The notes under the pieces were generated by a model. The model had not been told where the DNA came from. It saw only the letters and a program-made list of their open reading frames with translations, and made no database searches. DNA of 64,000 nt from M3007 sp031425035 (lineage in GTDB: Bacteria; Bacteroidota; Bacteroidia; Chitinophagales; Saprospiraceae), in contig JANPIN010000072.1 of NCBI GenBank assembly GCA_031425035.1, positions 1 to 64,000 on the forward strand, written 5' to 3'. Shown piece after piece: positions 15,576 to 24,429 of this stretch (positions are counted from its first letter, which is position 1; each line of letters begins with the position of its first letter). A program made the position numbers and the translations under genes.

Positions 15576-16478
15576 TCACAGCAAAGCCGCGCCGAATACC
15601 CCGGCGCTGTCACCCAGTTTGGGTTTTAAGAAAATGGTATCGATACGTGGATTGAACAGGTGCTTGCGTACTTCGGCCACGCCATCGGTGTATAAACGGG
15701 CAATATTGCCTACCCCGCCGCCAATAACGATGACGTCCGGGTCCATGATATTAATGACCACGGCAATGGCCTTGCCGAAAAAATGGATCAGCCGGTCCAT
15801 GGTTTTTACCGCCACCAAGTCTTTGCCAGCCTCCGCAGCGGTTACAATTTCCCGCAGCGGCAGATAATTCCCGCTTTGTTCGGCATAATAACGCTCGAGC
15901 GAGGGTCCGGAAATAACCGTCTCCACGCACCCAATGTGTCCACAGTAACACGGCCCGCCACTGGCATCCAGGAAGTTATGGCCCCACTCGCCGCCAATAC
16001 CCTGCCGGCCGTTGATGACTTTCCCGCGAATGACCCAGCCTCCGCCGACACCGGTGCCCATGATCACGCCGAAAACAACCTCCGCATTGGCTAAGGCATC
16101 CGGCGCAGCGCCCATGAGCGCTTCGGCCACGGCAAAGCAATTGGCATCATTCGCCAGCCGGACCGGTACCCCGAGTTTTTTCTCCAGATCCACATTGAAC
16201 GGTTGCCCGTTCATACAGGTCGTGTTGGCATTTTTAATGGTGCCTGTATTGGGATCCAGCGTGCCGGGATGGCCAATGCCGATGGATTCCGGCTCCAGGC
16301 GGGAGGCAGTGCGGAGCTGATCCACGAGTTTGGCTATTTGCCCGATGATGTGTTGATAACCAAGATGGGCTTCCGTGGGAACACGCATCCGGTGTAACAC
16401 CTGGGGGTTTTCCCGGCTTTCTAAAATGACTCCTTCGATTTTGGTGCCCCCCATATCGAGCCCCCAGCAGTTTGGCAT
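15576..16478 (-). CDS. ROK-family sugar kinase, 300 aa
   Basis: A cytoplasmic ATP-dependent hexose or N-acetylhexosamine kinase. The phosphate-binding loop is LDMGGTKIEG (residues 7-16). The catalytic Asp lies in LANDANCFAVAE near 109. The ROK zinc site is GHNFLDASGGPCYCGHIGCVE (about 163-184), with one His and three or four Cys. A second ATP motif, VIVIGGGVGN, lies near 253. It starts 39 bp downstream of the 3-hydroxyanthranilate dioxygenase gene, but no shared pathway is obvious. The substrate could be glucose, fructose or mannose. Confidence 0.92.
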   Translation of the reverse strand: MPNCWGLDMGGTKIEGVILESRENPQVLHRMRVPTEAHLGYQHIIGQIAKLVDQLRTASRLEPESIGIGHPGTLDPNTGTIKNANTTCMNGQPFNVDLEKKLGVPVRLANDANCFAVAEALMGAAPDALANAEVVFGVIMGTGVGGGWVIRGKVINGRQGIGGEWGHNFLDASGGPCYCGHIGCVETVISGPSLERYYAEQSGNYLPLREIVTAAEAGKDLVAVKTMDRLIHFFGKAIAVVINIMDPDVIVIGGGVGNIARLYTDGVAEVRKHLFNPRIDTIFLKPKLGDSAGVFGAALL

Positions 16479-16517
16479 AGTGAATTGTTTTGACGTTGAT
16501 TATAAATGGAGAAAAAC

Positions 16518-17033
16518 TCACATCTGCATGACCGTACCGCATTTGCCGCAGGTCCGCGCGGATTCATCGGCCGAAAACTCCCCGATCGCCTGTTTGATCT
16601 GCGAGCCAATATCGTGCAGTTCAAAACGGGCTTCGTGCAGCGGTGCATTGCAGTTTTCGCAGAACCACAGCATTTTATCCACTTCTCCCGGTCGGCGGTG
16701 ACGCTCCAACACGAGGCCCACGGTATTGGCCGGCCGTTGTGGTGAATGCGGCGTGCGGGGCGGCAGCAGGAACATATCGCCCTGTCGGATATCGATGGTT
16801 TCGGGCTGCCCGTCCGCGTTGATGATCTTCACCTGAATGTCGCCCTCCAGTTGGTAAAACAGCTCTTCGCCCTCCTCCCAGTGGTAGTCTTTGCGACCGT
16901 TGGGGCCGCCGACTATCATCACGATGAAGTCGTCATTTTCCAGGTATATCTGTTTGTTGCCTACGGGCGGTTTCAGTAAGTGGCGGTTTTCCTCAATCCA
17001 GGCGGTGAGGTTAAATGGCTTGGCTATGGACAT
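16518..17033 (-). CDS. 3-hydroxyanthranilate 3,4-dioxygenase, 171 aa
   Basis: A cupin iron dioxygenase that opens the ring of 3-hydroxyanthranilate in the kynurenine pathway. Metal-site and fold motifs are YHWEEGEELFYQLEGD near residue 50 (His, Glu), LLPPRTPHSPQRP near 92 (His) and VLERHRRPGE. The C-terminus carries the bacterial rubredoxin-like iron site, two Cys pairs: CENC and CGKC. I chose the ATG at 17033. The frame extends to 17225 but that part runs into the VWA gene, and 171 aa matches the bacterial form. It belongs with tryptophan dioxygenase at 55914. Confidence 0.94.
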   Translation of the reverse strand: MSIAKPFNLTAWIEENRHLLKPPVGNKQIYLENDDFIVMIVGGPNGRKDYHWEEGEELFYQLEGDIQVKIINADGQPETIDIRQGDMFLLPPRTPHSPQRPANTVGLVLERHRRPGEVDKMLWFCENCNAPLHEARFELHDIGSQIKQAIGEFSADESARTCGKCGTVMQM

Positions 17034-17143
17034 GGGTTGGACTTTTTGTAAAGTTGGAGATCGTTCAGAAAACGGCATTCTTACGAAGGTGAAAGTAGGA
17101 AATCGAAGGAATTTCCACCGATAATTTTGAGCTTTGAATGCGC

Positions 17144-18121
17144 TCAGGGCGTCACGGAGCGCAACAGTCCCCAGCGCAGCAGTATTTCCAGCAGCAATAC
17201 GATGCAGGCGGCTCCAATGAACCATTGGAACCAGTCCTTCGTGCGCGAAACCGTGGTTATTTCCACCTTGGTTTTTTCCAGTTGATCAATTTCCGCATAA
17301 ATGCCTTCCAGGTCTTTTTCGGAGTAAGCGCGGTAGAATTTACCCTTGGTGGCTGCGGCTATTTGTTCCAGCAGTTCGGTATCGAAAGTCATGTAGCGGG
17401 GCGCAAATATGTAGGAACCGTCGGGGTTGCGCTGCGCCGGCGAAAGCACCATGCCATCGGTACCAATACCCACGGTATAGACCCGAATACCCAGGGTTTG
17501 GGCAATTTCAGCCGCCCGCATCGGTCGCATTTCGTCACCGGCATTGTTCTCGCCATCGGTCAGCAGAATGACCACTTTGCTGCGCGCGGGACTGTCTTTC
17601 AAGCGGTTAACCGCCGTGGCGAGTCCCAGTCCGATCGCCGTACCATCCGATAAACGCCCTAGTTGCAGGTCCTCGATGAATTTTTGCACCATGTGCCGAT
17701 CCGTGGTCAGCGGACATTGGGTAAAAGCCTCGGCGGAAAAAGCCACCAGTCCCAGCCGGTCGTAGGGCCGTTTTTCGACAAACTCCACCGCCACCCGTTT
17801 TGCTACGGCCAGCCGGTCGGGATCGAAATCCTTGCTCAGCATACTCGGTGAAATATCCAGGGCCAGCACGATGTCCACGCCCTCGGCCTCTATTTTTTCT
17901 TCCTGCCAGTGCAGTTGGGGGCGGGCCATGGCGATGATCAGCAGCGTTAACACGGCCCAGCGTACCGCCGGCAGCCAGGCCCGGGTTTGGGTACGCCAGT
18001 TCATTGATTTTTGTCCCGTCTGTGACAAGCGTAAGGTCGGCCCTACCGTTTGGCGCTGTCGGCGCAGCAACAGCGGCAGTAAAAGCAATAATAACAGCCA
18101 GAAAGGTTGGGCAAAAGTCAC
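17144..18121 (-). CDS. VWA-domain protein, BatA-like aerotolerance protein, 325 aa
   Basis: A membrane-anchored von Willebrand A protein. It has two N-terminal membrane segments (PFWLLLLLLLPLLL and AVRWAVLTLLIIAMA), a VWA domain with the MIDAS residues DISPS (D-x-S-x-S near residue 90), GTAIG and LLTDGENN, and a C-terminal membrane segment (WFIGAACIVLLLEILL). I chose a GTG start at 18121, 14 bp after the stop of the previous gene, because it includes the first hydrophobic helix. An ATG (MNWRTQ) would remove it. It is last in a run of Prx-like, DUF58, membrane protein and VWA genes. No BatB follows. Confidence 0.88.
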   Translation of the reverse strand: MTFAQPFWLLLLLLLPLLLRRQRQTVGPTLRLSQTGQKSMNWRTQTRAWLPAVRWAVLTLLIIAMARPQLHWQEEKIEAEGVDIVLALDISPSMLSKDFDPDRLAVAKRVAVEFVEKRPYDRLGLVAFSAEAFTQCPLTTDRHMVQKFIEDLQLGRLSDGTAIGLGLATAVNRLKDSPARSKVVILLTDGENNAGDEMRPMRAAEIAQTLGIRVYTVGIGTDGMVLSPAQRNPDGSYIFAPRYMTFDTELLEQIAAATKGKFYRAYSEKDLEGIYAEIDQLEKTKVEITTVSRTKDWFQWFIGAACIVLLLEILLRWGLLRSVTP

Positions 18122-18135
18122 AGCAGCTTGTGGGT

Positions 18136-19059
18136 TTAGACCGGCATATCGGCGGCAGCAGCTTCCGGCCGCGTTGTTTCGATCATGGTTTGGACATGCT
18201 GTAAGGCTTGTTCGTGAAAATCTTCCGGTGGGGTCGATTTGGCAAATTTCACCAGATCGGCCTGCTCCAGCGTCAGGACTAATGGCTGCCGTAAATGCTG
18301 CGGAAAATCCTGGTTTTGCAAATACGCCAGCGTCTCTTCGGTCGTGCTTTCCAGTGCCGGAATGCCGTAGCGTTTTTGTAAATATTCGCGCAAAATAAAG
18401 GTGAGTTCCGCATAATACGGCTTCACCTGCCCATTTTGCCAAAGTTTCTTTTTGGCCAGTACCTCCAGTTTCCGGCGAGCCAGTTCATAAGCCGGCATTT
18501 CCACGGCGCGACTCTGGCTGCCGCGTTGCAAACTGCGGTTCCAGAGCCAGTTGACCAGAAAAATCAGCGCGACCAGGCCTAGCAAACCCAGGGCCCAGGG
18601 CAAATAGTCGGCCCACCAGACGGGCTCGCGGCGAATATCCTTCAAATCGGCCATGTCGTTGAGTTCGCTGGAGGCGGGCGTAGCGATCACCACCAGGGTC
18701 AGGGCATTGGTCTGGGCGGTTTGCCCGCCGGCCAGCCGAATGGTCAGCGGCGGCAGCACGAGGGTGTCGGCGTCAAACGTGATGCAGCGCAGATCGGTCT
18801 GGTACTGGTTGCCCTGATTGATGGCGGGCGACTGCGCGAGTATGTTTTGGGGCGGTAAAACGCTGTCCCAGGCCGAAAAATCAATTTGCAAAGGCTTGCC
18901 GGCACTGGCCGGACTCAGCACATGGATAATAAAGGGATTGCCGGTTTCCGCCAGATTACTGTCCAGCCTGACCGTGGCTTCTACCTGCGCGCGCGCAGGC
19001 GCGAGAAAGGCCAGCAGGGCAAAAAAGAACAGGCAATATTTGAGGAGAAACTTTGACAT
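18136..19059 (-). CDS. Membrane protein of the Bat-type cluster (BatD/DUF4381-like), 307 aa
   Basis: The signal peptide MSKFLLKYCLFFFALLAFLA starts at the ATG at 19059. A beta-rich extracytoplasmic domain covers about 20-160, followed by a single membrane helix near 173-193 (ALGLLGLVALIFLVNWLW). The cytoplasmic helical tail has KPYYAELTFILREYLQKRYG. It sits between DUF58 and VWA genes with gaps of 4 and 14 bp. This matches the position of BatD-like or DUF4381-like proteins in aerotolerance operons. The family assignment is by context and topology. Confidence 0.75.
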   Translation of the reverse strand: MSKFLLKYCLFFFALLAFLAPARAQVEATVRLDSNLAETGNPFIIHVLSPASAGKPLQIDFSAWDSVLPPQNILAQSPAINQGNQYQTDLRCITFDADTLVLPPLTIRLAGGQTAQTNALTLVVIATPASSELNDMADLKDIRREPVWWADYLPWALGLLGLVALIFLVNWLWNRSLQRGSQSRAVEMPAYELARRKLEVLAKKKLWQNGQVKPYYAELTFILREYLQKRYGIPALESTTEETLAYLQNQDFPQHLRQPLVLTLEQADLVKFAKSTPPEDFHEQALQHVQTMIETTRPEAAAADMPV

Positions 19060-19063
19060 GTGT

Positions 19064-19945
19064 TTAATGACTGATGATCTTGGAACGGCGTTCAAAAAAA
19101 TGCAATAAGGCCGTAGCATAGGGTTCTTCGGTGGAAATACTCAAAAAATCCGCACCAGCCTGATGAAACAGGCGCCGGGTAGCGGCCAGATTGGTCGCGA
19201 AATGCTGGGCATAGCGCCGCCGAAAATCCGGCTCGGTCGTATCCTGCCAGCTTGGCCGACCGGTTTCCGCGTCCAGTACGTGCAGTAGTCCGACGTCGGG
19301 CAGTTTGCTTTCTCCCGGATCCCACACGTGAATACCGACGCAGTCGTGGCGGCGCGCCAGTACGCGCAAAGGCGATTCATAATTGGTCGCCAGGAAGTCC
19401 GACAGCACGAAACAAACGCTGTGCTGGCGTTGTACGTTGCGTACATAGTGCATGGCACCCGCGAGATCCGTGCCCCGGTTATTGGGTTTTACATTGAGTA
19501 GTTCCCGCAAAATACGCAGGGTATGCTGCAGCCCTTTTTTCGGCGGAATAAAAAGTTCCGGCCGATCCGAAAAAAGCAAAGCGCCCACTTTATCCTGGTT
19601 ATCGATGGCGGAAAAAGCCAGGACGGCGCATATTTCGGTCAATAATTCCTGCTTAAACTGCTGCCGGGTGCCGAAAAAAGCGGAGCCGCTCACGTCGACC
19701 ATCAGCATAAGGGTTTGCTCGCGCTCTTCTTCAAAAATCTTGATATGGGGTTCGCCGGTGCGGGCGGTCACATTCCAGTCGAGGGTCCGCACATCGTCGC
19801 CCCACTGATATTGGCGGACTTCGCTGAACGACATACCACGGCCTTTAAAAGCGCTGTGATAGCCGCCGGTGAAGAGATGCCGACTCAACCGCCGGGTCTT
19901 GATCTGGACTTTGCGGACTTTTTTCAGCAGTTCGGCGGTCTCCAT
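19064..19945 (-). CDS. DUF58 domain protein, 293 aa
   Basis: A soluble VWA-like protein of the DUF58 family, usually partnered by MoxR ATPases. The typical N-terminus KKVRKVQIKTRRLSRHLFTG and the DUF58 core RGMSFSEVRQYQWGDDVRTLDWNVTART (broken here into its main part) are present, then the MVDVSGSAFF VWA strand. The start is the ATG at 19945, 4 bp after the upstream stop. The frame continues upstream only as overlap with the previous gene. No moxR gene lies in this cluster; a MoxR-type ATPase is found at 56889, about 37 kb away. Confidence 0.9.
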   Translation of the reverse strand: METAELLKKVRKVQIKTRRLSRHLFTGGYHSAFKGRGMSFSEVRQYQWGDDVRTLDWNVTARTGEPHIKIFEEEREQTLMLMVDVSGSAFFGTRQQFKQELLTEICAVLAFSAIDNQDKVGALLFSDRPELFIPPKKGLQHTLRILRELLNVKPNNRGTDLAGAMHYVRNVQRQHSVCFVLSDFLATNYESPLRVLARRHDCVGIHVWDPGESKLPDVGLLHVLDAETGRPSWQDTTEPDFRRRYAQHFATNLAATRRLFHQAGADFLSISTEEPYATALLHFFERRSKIISH

Positions 19946-19949
19946 CGCG

Positions 19950-20567
19950 TCAGTTCGAGAACAGTTTTTTGCGGGAAAAATGCGCCGGCTTGGGTTTATA
20001 ATGCTGGCCGACCGCATCGGAATGCTCGAGTGTTTCGGCCTGGGCCTGCGCACAGGGAGAATCTACCGCCGGCGCGTTGCTCAGCAGGCGATCAAATTCG
20101 GTTTGAATATCCAGTATGGCCGTTTCAATATTGGGTAATGGCCGGTTGATAATGAGGCGAATAATGCCTTCCGGGTCGATAATCAGCGCGAGCCGGTCCA
20201 GCCCAGGCTGCGGCCGGCGGCCCGAAGCCAGTCCATAACGGCTGGCAATATTGAAATCGAGGTCTTCGATCACTGGCGCTTTCAAATAAATACCGATAAA
20301 ACGCCGGGCTTTATCCGACCAGTCATTATGGCCGATGGGCTCATTGGAAAGGGCCAGTACGCGGGTGTTGCGCTCGTTGAGCCAGCGTTCTTTCATGGCC
20401 AGAAAGGCGGAAAACATGGCCCAGGCCGAGGTGAAATTGGCCGGGTGCGCAAAGAAAACACACCAGCAGCCGGCACTATATTCCGGGAACCGCAGTACGC
20501 CACGGGGCGACTGAAATTCAAAGGAAGGCGCCTTATCGCCAATTTGTGGTAGATTCTGGTCAGTCAT
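19950..20567 (-). CDS. Peroxiredoxin-fold protein lacking the peroxidatic cysteine, 205 aa
   Basis: The AhpC/TSA plan is clear: IGDKAPSFEFQSPRG at the N-terminus, then the active-site strand CVFFAHPANFTSAWAMF, VLALSNEPIGHNDW, and LIIDPEGIIRLI. In active peroxiredoxins the motif is P-A-D-F-T-x-V-C. Here the Cys position is Trp (codon TGG, one base from Cys TGC/TGT). Two other Cys lie just before (GCWCVFF) and one in the Asp/Ala-rich C-terminal extension. It probably is not a normal peroxidase. It heads the Bat-type cluster, with a 4-bp gap to DUF58. Confidence 0.85.
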   Translation of the reverse strand: MTDQNLPQIGDKAPSFEFQSPRGVLRFPEYSAGCWCVFFAHPANFTSAWAMFSAFLAMKERWLNERNTRVLALSNEPIGHNDWSDKARRFIGIYLKAPVIEDLDFNIASRYGLASGRRPQPGLDRLALIIDPEGIIRLIINRPLPNIETAILDIQTEFDRLLSNAPAVDSPCAQAQAETLEHSDAVGQHYKPKPAHFSRKKLFSN

Positions 20568-20648
20568 CAGTTAGGACACGAGGCCGGCAAGCGGCGCTAA
20601 TTTTTCTCAAAAGTAAATCCTTTTGAGATTAACAAAAAGCCGGAAGCG

Positions 20649-21416
20649 TTAAAGGTTGTCAGGCAGTTCGGGGAGCAGCCAGGCGCGCAGCCTTTCCTGA
20701 TAGGCCGGAAAGGTGTGCAGATTATGGTGGGAACCGCCTTCCAGGGTCACAAATTCATCGCCGGGCAGGAGTACTTTCTTTAATTTACTGGCCGACGCGA
20801 AGGGTACGACGTGATCGCGCGTACCGTGAAAAATCAGTTTCGGCAGGCTTGACTTCTGTAAATTTTCATCGTTAGGGAACGAAAAAGCCGGCTCGAACGG
20901 CGGTTCATGGCGCCGTACGTGGCTGGCCAGCAAGCCCCGGATATTATCGAAAGGTGTTTCCAAGATCAACATGCGCGCCGGCACCTGCGCCGCCAGGTAA
21001 CTGGCCATACCCGAACCCAGGGAGCGGCCGTAGAGCACAATGTCTTCGGGCGCGTATTTTTCCCGCAGCCAGTAGTAAGCCTGTTCGGCATCCTGCAGGT
21101 AACGCGCTTCGTCGTGATCGCCGGTGCTTTTGCCGTAACCGCGATAGTCGGGCGCAAAAAAATCATAACCCAAACGGGTGAAATCCCGGTGCATAGCGCC
21201 CCAGCGCTGCAAATTATCCCGATTCCCGTGGAAATACAGCACAACCCCCCGGCTGAATGTCTCCGCACTGGGGAATAACAAGGCATTGAGCCGTTCCCCG
21301 TCCGGCGTGTCCAGGAAATGTTCTTCCACTGGTTCGTCAAAATGGAAGCGGTGGTTCGGCGGCAGCACCTTGGGCCGAAACAGGACCTTCTTTTGCAAAA
21401 AAGCGGAAAACCTCAT
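20649..21416 (-). CDS. Alpha/beta hydrolase (serine aminopeptidase/DUF-type S33-like), 255 aa
   Basis: A cytoplasmic or membrane-near hydrolase. The oxyanion region is LYFHGNRDNLQRWG, the nucleophile elbow GRSLGSG (Ser at about residue 137), Asp in FHGTRDHVVPF and His in LEGGSHHNLHTF, completing a Ser-Asp-His triad. The ATG at 21416 lies 7 bp after the upstream transporter stop. The longer frame to 21593 overlaps that gene and is rejected. The N-terminus LFRPKVLPPNHRF is like the YfhR/Bem46 family. Substrate unknown. Confidence 0.85.
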   Translation of the reverse strand: MRFSAFLQKKVLFRPKVLPPNHRFHFDEPVEEHFLDTPDGERLNALLFPSAETFSRGVVLYFHGNRDNLQRWGAMHRDFTRLGYDFFAPDYRGYGKSTGDHDEARYLQDAEQAYYWLREKYAPEDIVLYGRSLGSGMASYLAAQVPARMLILETPFDNIRGLLASHVRRHEPPFEPAFSFPNDENLQKSSLPKLIFHGTRDHVVPFASASKLKKVLLPGDEFVTLEGGSHHNLHTFPAYQERLRAWLLPELPDNL

Positions 21417-21423
21417 ATAACTG

Positions 21424-22659
21424 TTACAACAACATCCCGGCCAAAGTAGCCGAGAGGTAGGAGGCCAGGGTGCCGGCAATGAGCGCCCGGAATCCGAGCC
21501 GCGCCAGATCAGCGCGACGATCGGGCTCCAGCGCTGAAATGCCGCCGATCTGAATACCGACCGAGCCAAAATTGGCAAAACCGCAGAGCGCAAAACTGAC
21601 GATGGCGATGGTTTTCGGCGAAAGCTGCGCCATCACGTCTTTAAACTGTAAATAAGCGACAAATTCGTTGGCCACCAGCTTGGTGCCCATCAGCGCACCG
21701 GCCGTCATCATTTCGCTGGAAGGTACGCCCATGGCCCAGGCAAATCCGGCGAACAGGCCACCCAGAACGGTGTTCAGGCTGAACTGCGGAAAACCGGCCA
21801 GGCCACCTGCGGCACCCAGCAAATAGTTGATCAGGGCAATCAGCGCCAGAAAACCGATCAACATAGCCGCTACGTTCAGGCCCACTTTCAGACCGTCGGA
21901 ACAGCCGGCACTGATGGCGTCGACCAGGTTGGAGTGTTGCTTGCCCACTTTTAATTTAACGGTGCCCTGCGTTTCGGATTCTTCGGTTTCCGGATACACG
22001 ATCTTGGAAATCGCCAGTGCCCCGGGCGCAGCCATAATACTGGCCGCGATCAAATATTCAGCCGGCACCCCGAACTTGATATACGTCGCCATCACGCCCC
22101 CGGCAATGCAGGCAAAAGAACCCGTCATAGAAGCCATCAATTCCGAATTGGTCATGCCTTTCAAATACGGCTTGATCATGATCTGCGCTTCTACCTGACC
22201 CACAAAAGCGCTGGAAATATTGCTCAGGGCTTCCGCACCGCTCACTTTCATGAAGTAATTCAGCCCGATGGCCAGTTTCTCCACAATCCACTGCATGATG
22301 CCGAGGTGGTAGAAAATATTCACCAGGCAGGCCACGAAAATAATGGTGGGAATAATGCGCACGAAAAAGATAAAGGTTTCATTTCCAAAGATGGGGGCCA
22401 GTTTGGAATCATCGCCCAGTACCCCGAAAACGAACTTGGCGCCTTCGTCGGAGAAACTCAGCACCTTGGTCACCGCACGGCCCAGCCAGCCGAATATGGT
22501 CTGACCGACCGGTGTTTTAAGAATAAAAACCGCCAGAAAGGCCTGGATCAGTAGTCCGGTGCCAACCGTCCGGTAATTAATGGCTTTGCGATTGTTGGAG
22601 AGCGCGTAGGCAATACCCAGAATAAGAACGATGCCCAGAAGTCCGATAAGACGATCCAT
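21424..22659 (-). CDS. Concentrative nucleoside transporter (CNT/NupC family), 411 aa
   Basis: An inner-membrane cation-coupled nucleoside importer. Family motifs are FVFGVLGDD near the N-terminal gate, SNISSAFVGQVEAQIMIKPYL (its core near residue 160), SMTGSFACIAGGVMATY, and FALCGFANFGSVGIQIGG near the C-terminus. Start chosen at Met MDRLIGLLG (22659), which begins the first membrane helix. An upstream in-frame ATG at 22716 is possible. It is followed at 7 bp by a hydrolase. The divergent neighbour is uridine kinase, so import and phosphorylation of nucleosides sit together. Confidence 0.93.
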   Translation of the reverse strand: MDRLIGLLGIVLILGIAYALSNNRKAINYRTVGTGLLIQAFLAVFILKTPVGQTIFGWLGRAVTKVLSFSDEGAKFVFGVLGDDSKLAPIFGNETFIFFVRIIPTIIFVACLVNIFYHLGIMQWIVEKLAIGLNYFMKVSGAEALSNISSAFVGQVEAQIMIKPYLKGMTNSELMASMTGSFACIAGGVMATYIKFGVPAEYLIAASIMAAPGALAISKIVYPETEESETQGTVKLKVGKQHSNLVDAISAGCSDGLKVGLNVAAMLIGFLALIALINYLLGAAGGLAGFPQFSLNTVLGGLFAGFAWAMGVPSSEMMTAGALMGTKLVANEFVAYLQFKDVMAQLSPKTIAIVSFALCGFANFGSVGIQIGGISALEPDRRADLARLGFRALIAGTLASYLSATLAGMLL

Positions 22660-22751
22660 GTAAGTGCGTAAAGGTGTGAAATTGGCGAGGGTGAAGAGTG
22701 GCTGCGCCATTGCCAACGGGAAACCGCCGAAAAGTACACTTTGTGCCGGGC

Positions 22752-22784
22752 TTGAAAAAATTTTTACCCGAAAGCCTACTTTCG
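22752..22784 (+). promoter_or_regulatory. Candidate uridine kinase promoter
   Basis: TTG at 22752-22754, a 22-bp spacer, then TACTTTCG at 22777-22784, one base from the TAnnTTTG consensus. The start codon lies at 22901. Confidence 0.45.
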
Positions 22785-22900
22785 CCCTTCCATATTGGGA
22801 TGAATGATTCCATGGATGCCGGACAAAGCGCTGTTCCGGCTATGCTACCGGGCATCGTATCATCGCTTTATTACTTTTCACTTCCTCACCTTATTATTGC

Positions 22901-23530
22901 ATGCAATCCTTTTTGATCGGTATCGCCGGCGGCAGCGGCAGCGGCAAAACCAGTTTCATTCGCCGGCTGCGCGAACAGTTTTCGGAGGAAGAACTCTGTA
23001 TTATTTCCCAGGACGACTATTATTTTCCCGAAGCACAGCAGCCCAAGGATGAAAATGACCGTTACAACTACGATCTGCCCAAGGGTATTGATAAGAAAAG
23101 CTTTCGCCATGACCTGGAAAAATTACGCAGCGGAGAACCCGTACGCATCCAGGAATATGTTTTTAATAACCCCAATGCGGAACGCAAGTGGATCACGTTT
23201 CAACCGGCGCCCCTGATCATCGCCGAGGGACTGTTTGTGCTGCACTATAAAAAGGTGGCGCAAATGCTTGATCTGAAAATATTTATCAATGCCAAAGAAA
23301 ACCTGAAAGTGATCCGGCGCATTCACCGCGACCAGGTGGAGCGGGGTTATCCCATCGAAGACGTGCTGTATCAATATGAACATCACGTGTTGCCGTCTTT
23401 CGAGAAATTTATCAAACCCTACCAGGAAGACGCCGATATCGTGGTTAATAATAACCGCGATTTCGAACGCGGTCTGGAGGTGGTCAGCGGGTTTTTGAAG
23501 AATAAATTGAACACGAAGGGAGACCAATAA
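22901..23530 (+). CDS. udk: Uridine kinase, 209 aa
   Basis: Phosphorylates uridine and cytidine in pyrimidine salvage. The P-loop GGSGSGKTS lies at residues 10-18. The catalytic/substrate region is ISQDDYYF (Asp pair), and the family stretch YNYDLPKGID is followed by IIAEGLFVLHY (Walker B-like) and IRRIHRDQVERGYP. Length is normal. It is divergent from the CNT transporter. A strong bidirectional hairpin at 23532-23568 separates it from the convergent barrel gene. Confidence 0.95.
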   Translation: MQSFLIGIAGGSGSGKTSFIRRLREQFSEEELCIISQDDYYFPEAQQPKDENDRYNYDLPKGIDKKSFRHDLEKLRSGEPVRIQEYVFNNPNAERKWITFQPAPLIIAEGLFVLHYKKVAQMLDLKIFINAKENLKVIRRIHRDQVERGYPIEDVLYQYEHHVLPSFEKFIKPYQEDADIVVNNNRDFERGLEVVSGFLKNKLNTKGDQ

Positions 23531-23531
23531 A

Positions 23532-23568
23532 AACGCCTTTCCGACTGCATGCGAGTCGGAAAGGCGTT
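23532..23568. terminator. Perfect 15-bp hairpin between convergent udk and barrel genes
   Basis: AACGCCTTTCCGACT pairs perfectly with AGTCGGAAAGGCGTT around a 7-base loop. There is an A-run before it and A-rich sequence after it, so it could end transcripts from both strands, especially the udk side. Confidence 0.85.
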
Positions 23569-23598
23569 AAATAAAGGAGCGTTTAAAAACCTTGTTTA

Positions 23599-24156
23599 TT
23601 ATCCTTTGCCGCCGCCGAAACGGTAGCCAATGCCAAATTTGCCGATGAACATGATCTCCGGCCAATCTACCGCTTGCTGGCCGCCATTATTGTCCGACAA
23701 GTTGTTTTCATTAACCAGTGCGCGGCCGGCGCCGAAGCCGATGTCGAACACAAAACCTTTAGTCGAAACAATTTTGTAGCCAAGGCCGAAACCAATACCC
23801 AAACGGGTGCTTTTGTAGTCAATGTTGTTCGAGTTGTCCTCGTAGTTCCAGTTCCGGTTGATAAAGCGCAAAAAGGCATCGAAATAGAAACGGTCAGCCC
23901 CATTTTTGGGATTCAAATAATACTTACCGACCACGTTAACAGGAATATTGATGCCTTTCACGCCATCTACTTTGCTATTGCCAATTCCAACCTGGGCTTC
24001 CAGGCTGAAATTGTTGGAAATGGCGAAGTCAGCGCCCACGTTAAAGTCGCCAAACAAGGCGCCAACCGGGTTGATGGTCAAGTCGACCTGTGCTTTCACC
24101 TGCTGAAAGCTGAACATGCAAATCGCCATAAAGGCGGGGAAGAGATACTTCTTCAT
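23599..24156 (-). CDS. Outer-membrane beta-barrel protein, 185 aa
   Basis: A signal peptide of 22 residues (MKKYLFPAFMAICMFSFQQ to KAQ) precedes alternating beta strands (LEAQVGIGNS, FYFDAFLRFINR, LGIGFGLGYKIV, FIGKFGIGYRF). It ends in an aromatic-rich strand, typical for a small Bacteroidota porin-like barrel (OMP_b-brl). It is convergent with udk. Function beyond surface location is unknown. Confidence 0.85.
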   Translation of the reverse strand: MKKYLFPAFMAICMFSFQQVKAQVDLTINPVGALFGDFNVGADFAISNNFSLEAQVGIGNSKVDGVKGINIPVNVVGKYYLNPKNGADRFYFDAFLRFINRNWNYEDNSNNIDYKSTRLGIGFGLGYKIVSTKGFVFDIGFGAGRALVNENNLSDNNGGQQAVDWPEIMFIGKFGIGYRFGGGKG

Positions 24157-24338
24157 ACGAATGGTTTTAAAAAATTAGAGTGGGTAAATAGGTTAAGAAG
24201 TTGCCCAGGCCGGAGGATTACGTGGCCGTGACAATTCTAAGGGCAAAAATATGTAGTGCATAAAATATAGATGGTTAAAAATTAACAAAATTTATGTCAA
24301 GAAAAACATAACATGGCAGATGCATTGCAAAAAATAAG

Positions 24339-24389
24339 GCCTGTTTAAGCACAAATGTTTGGCAGGCAAACGTTTGTGATCAAACAGGC
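24339..24389 (-). terminator. Terminator downstream of the HtrA-like gene
   Basis: A long hairpin with left arm GCCTGTTTAAGCACAAATGTTTG and right arm CAAACGTTTGTGATCAAACAGGC, three mismatches. Read on the minus strand it is followed by a T-rich tail, fitting termination of the 24430-25470 gene. Confidence 0.85.
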
Positions 24390-24429
24390 TTCCTGAAATT
24401 CTGCCCATACACAGCGGCTTCACCGTTGA

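Noticed and set aside
17034..17225. N-terminal extension of the 3-hydroxyanthranilate dioxygenase frame
   Set aside because: It overlaps the end of the VWA gene, and 171 aa already matches the family.
18122..18442. N-terminal extension of the VWA gene
   Set aside because: It overlaps the preceding membrane protein gene. The GTG at 18121 gives the expected first membrane helix.
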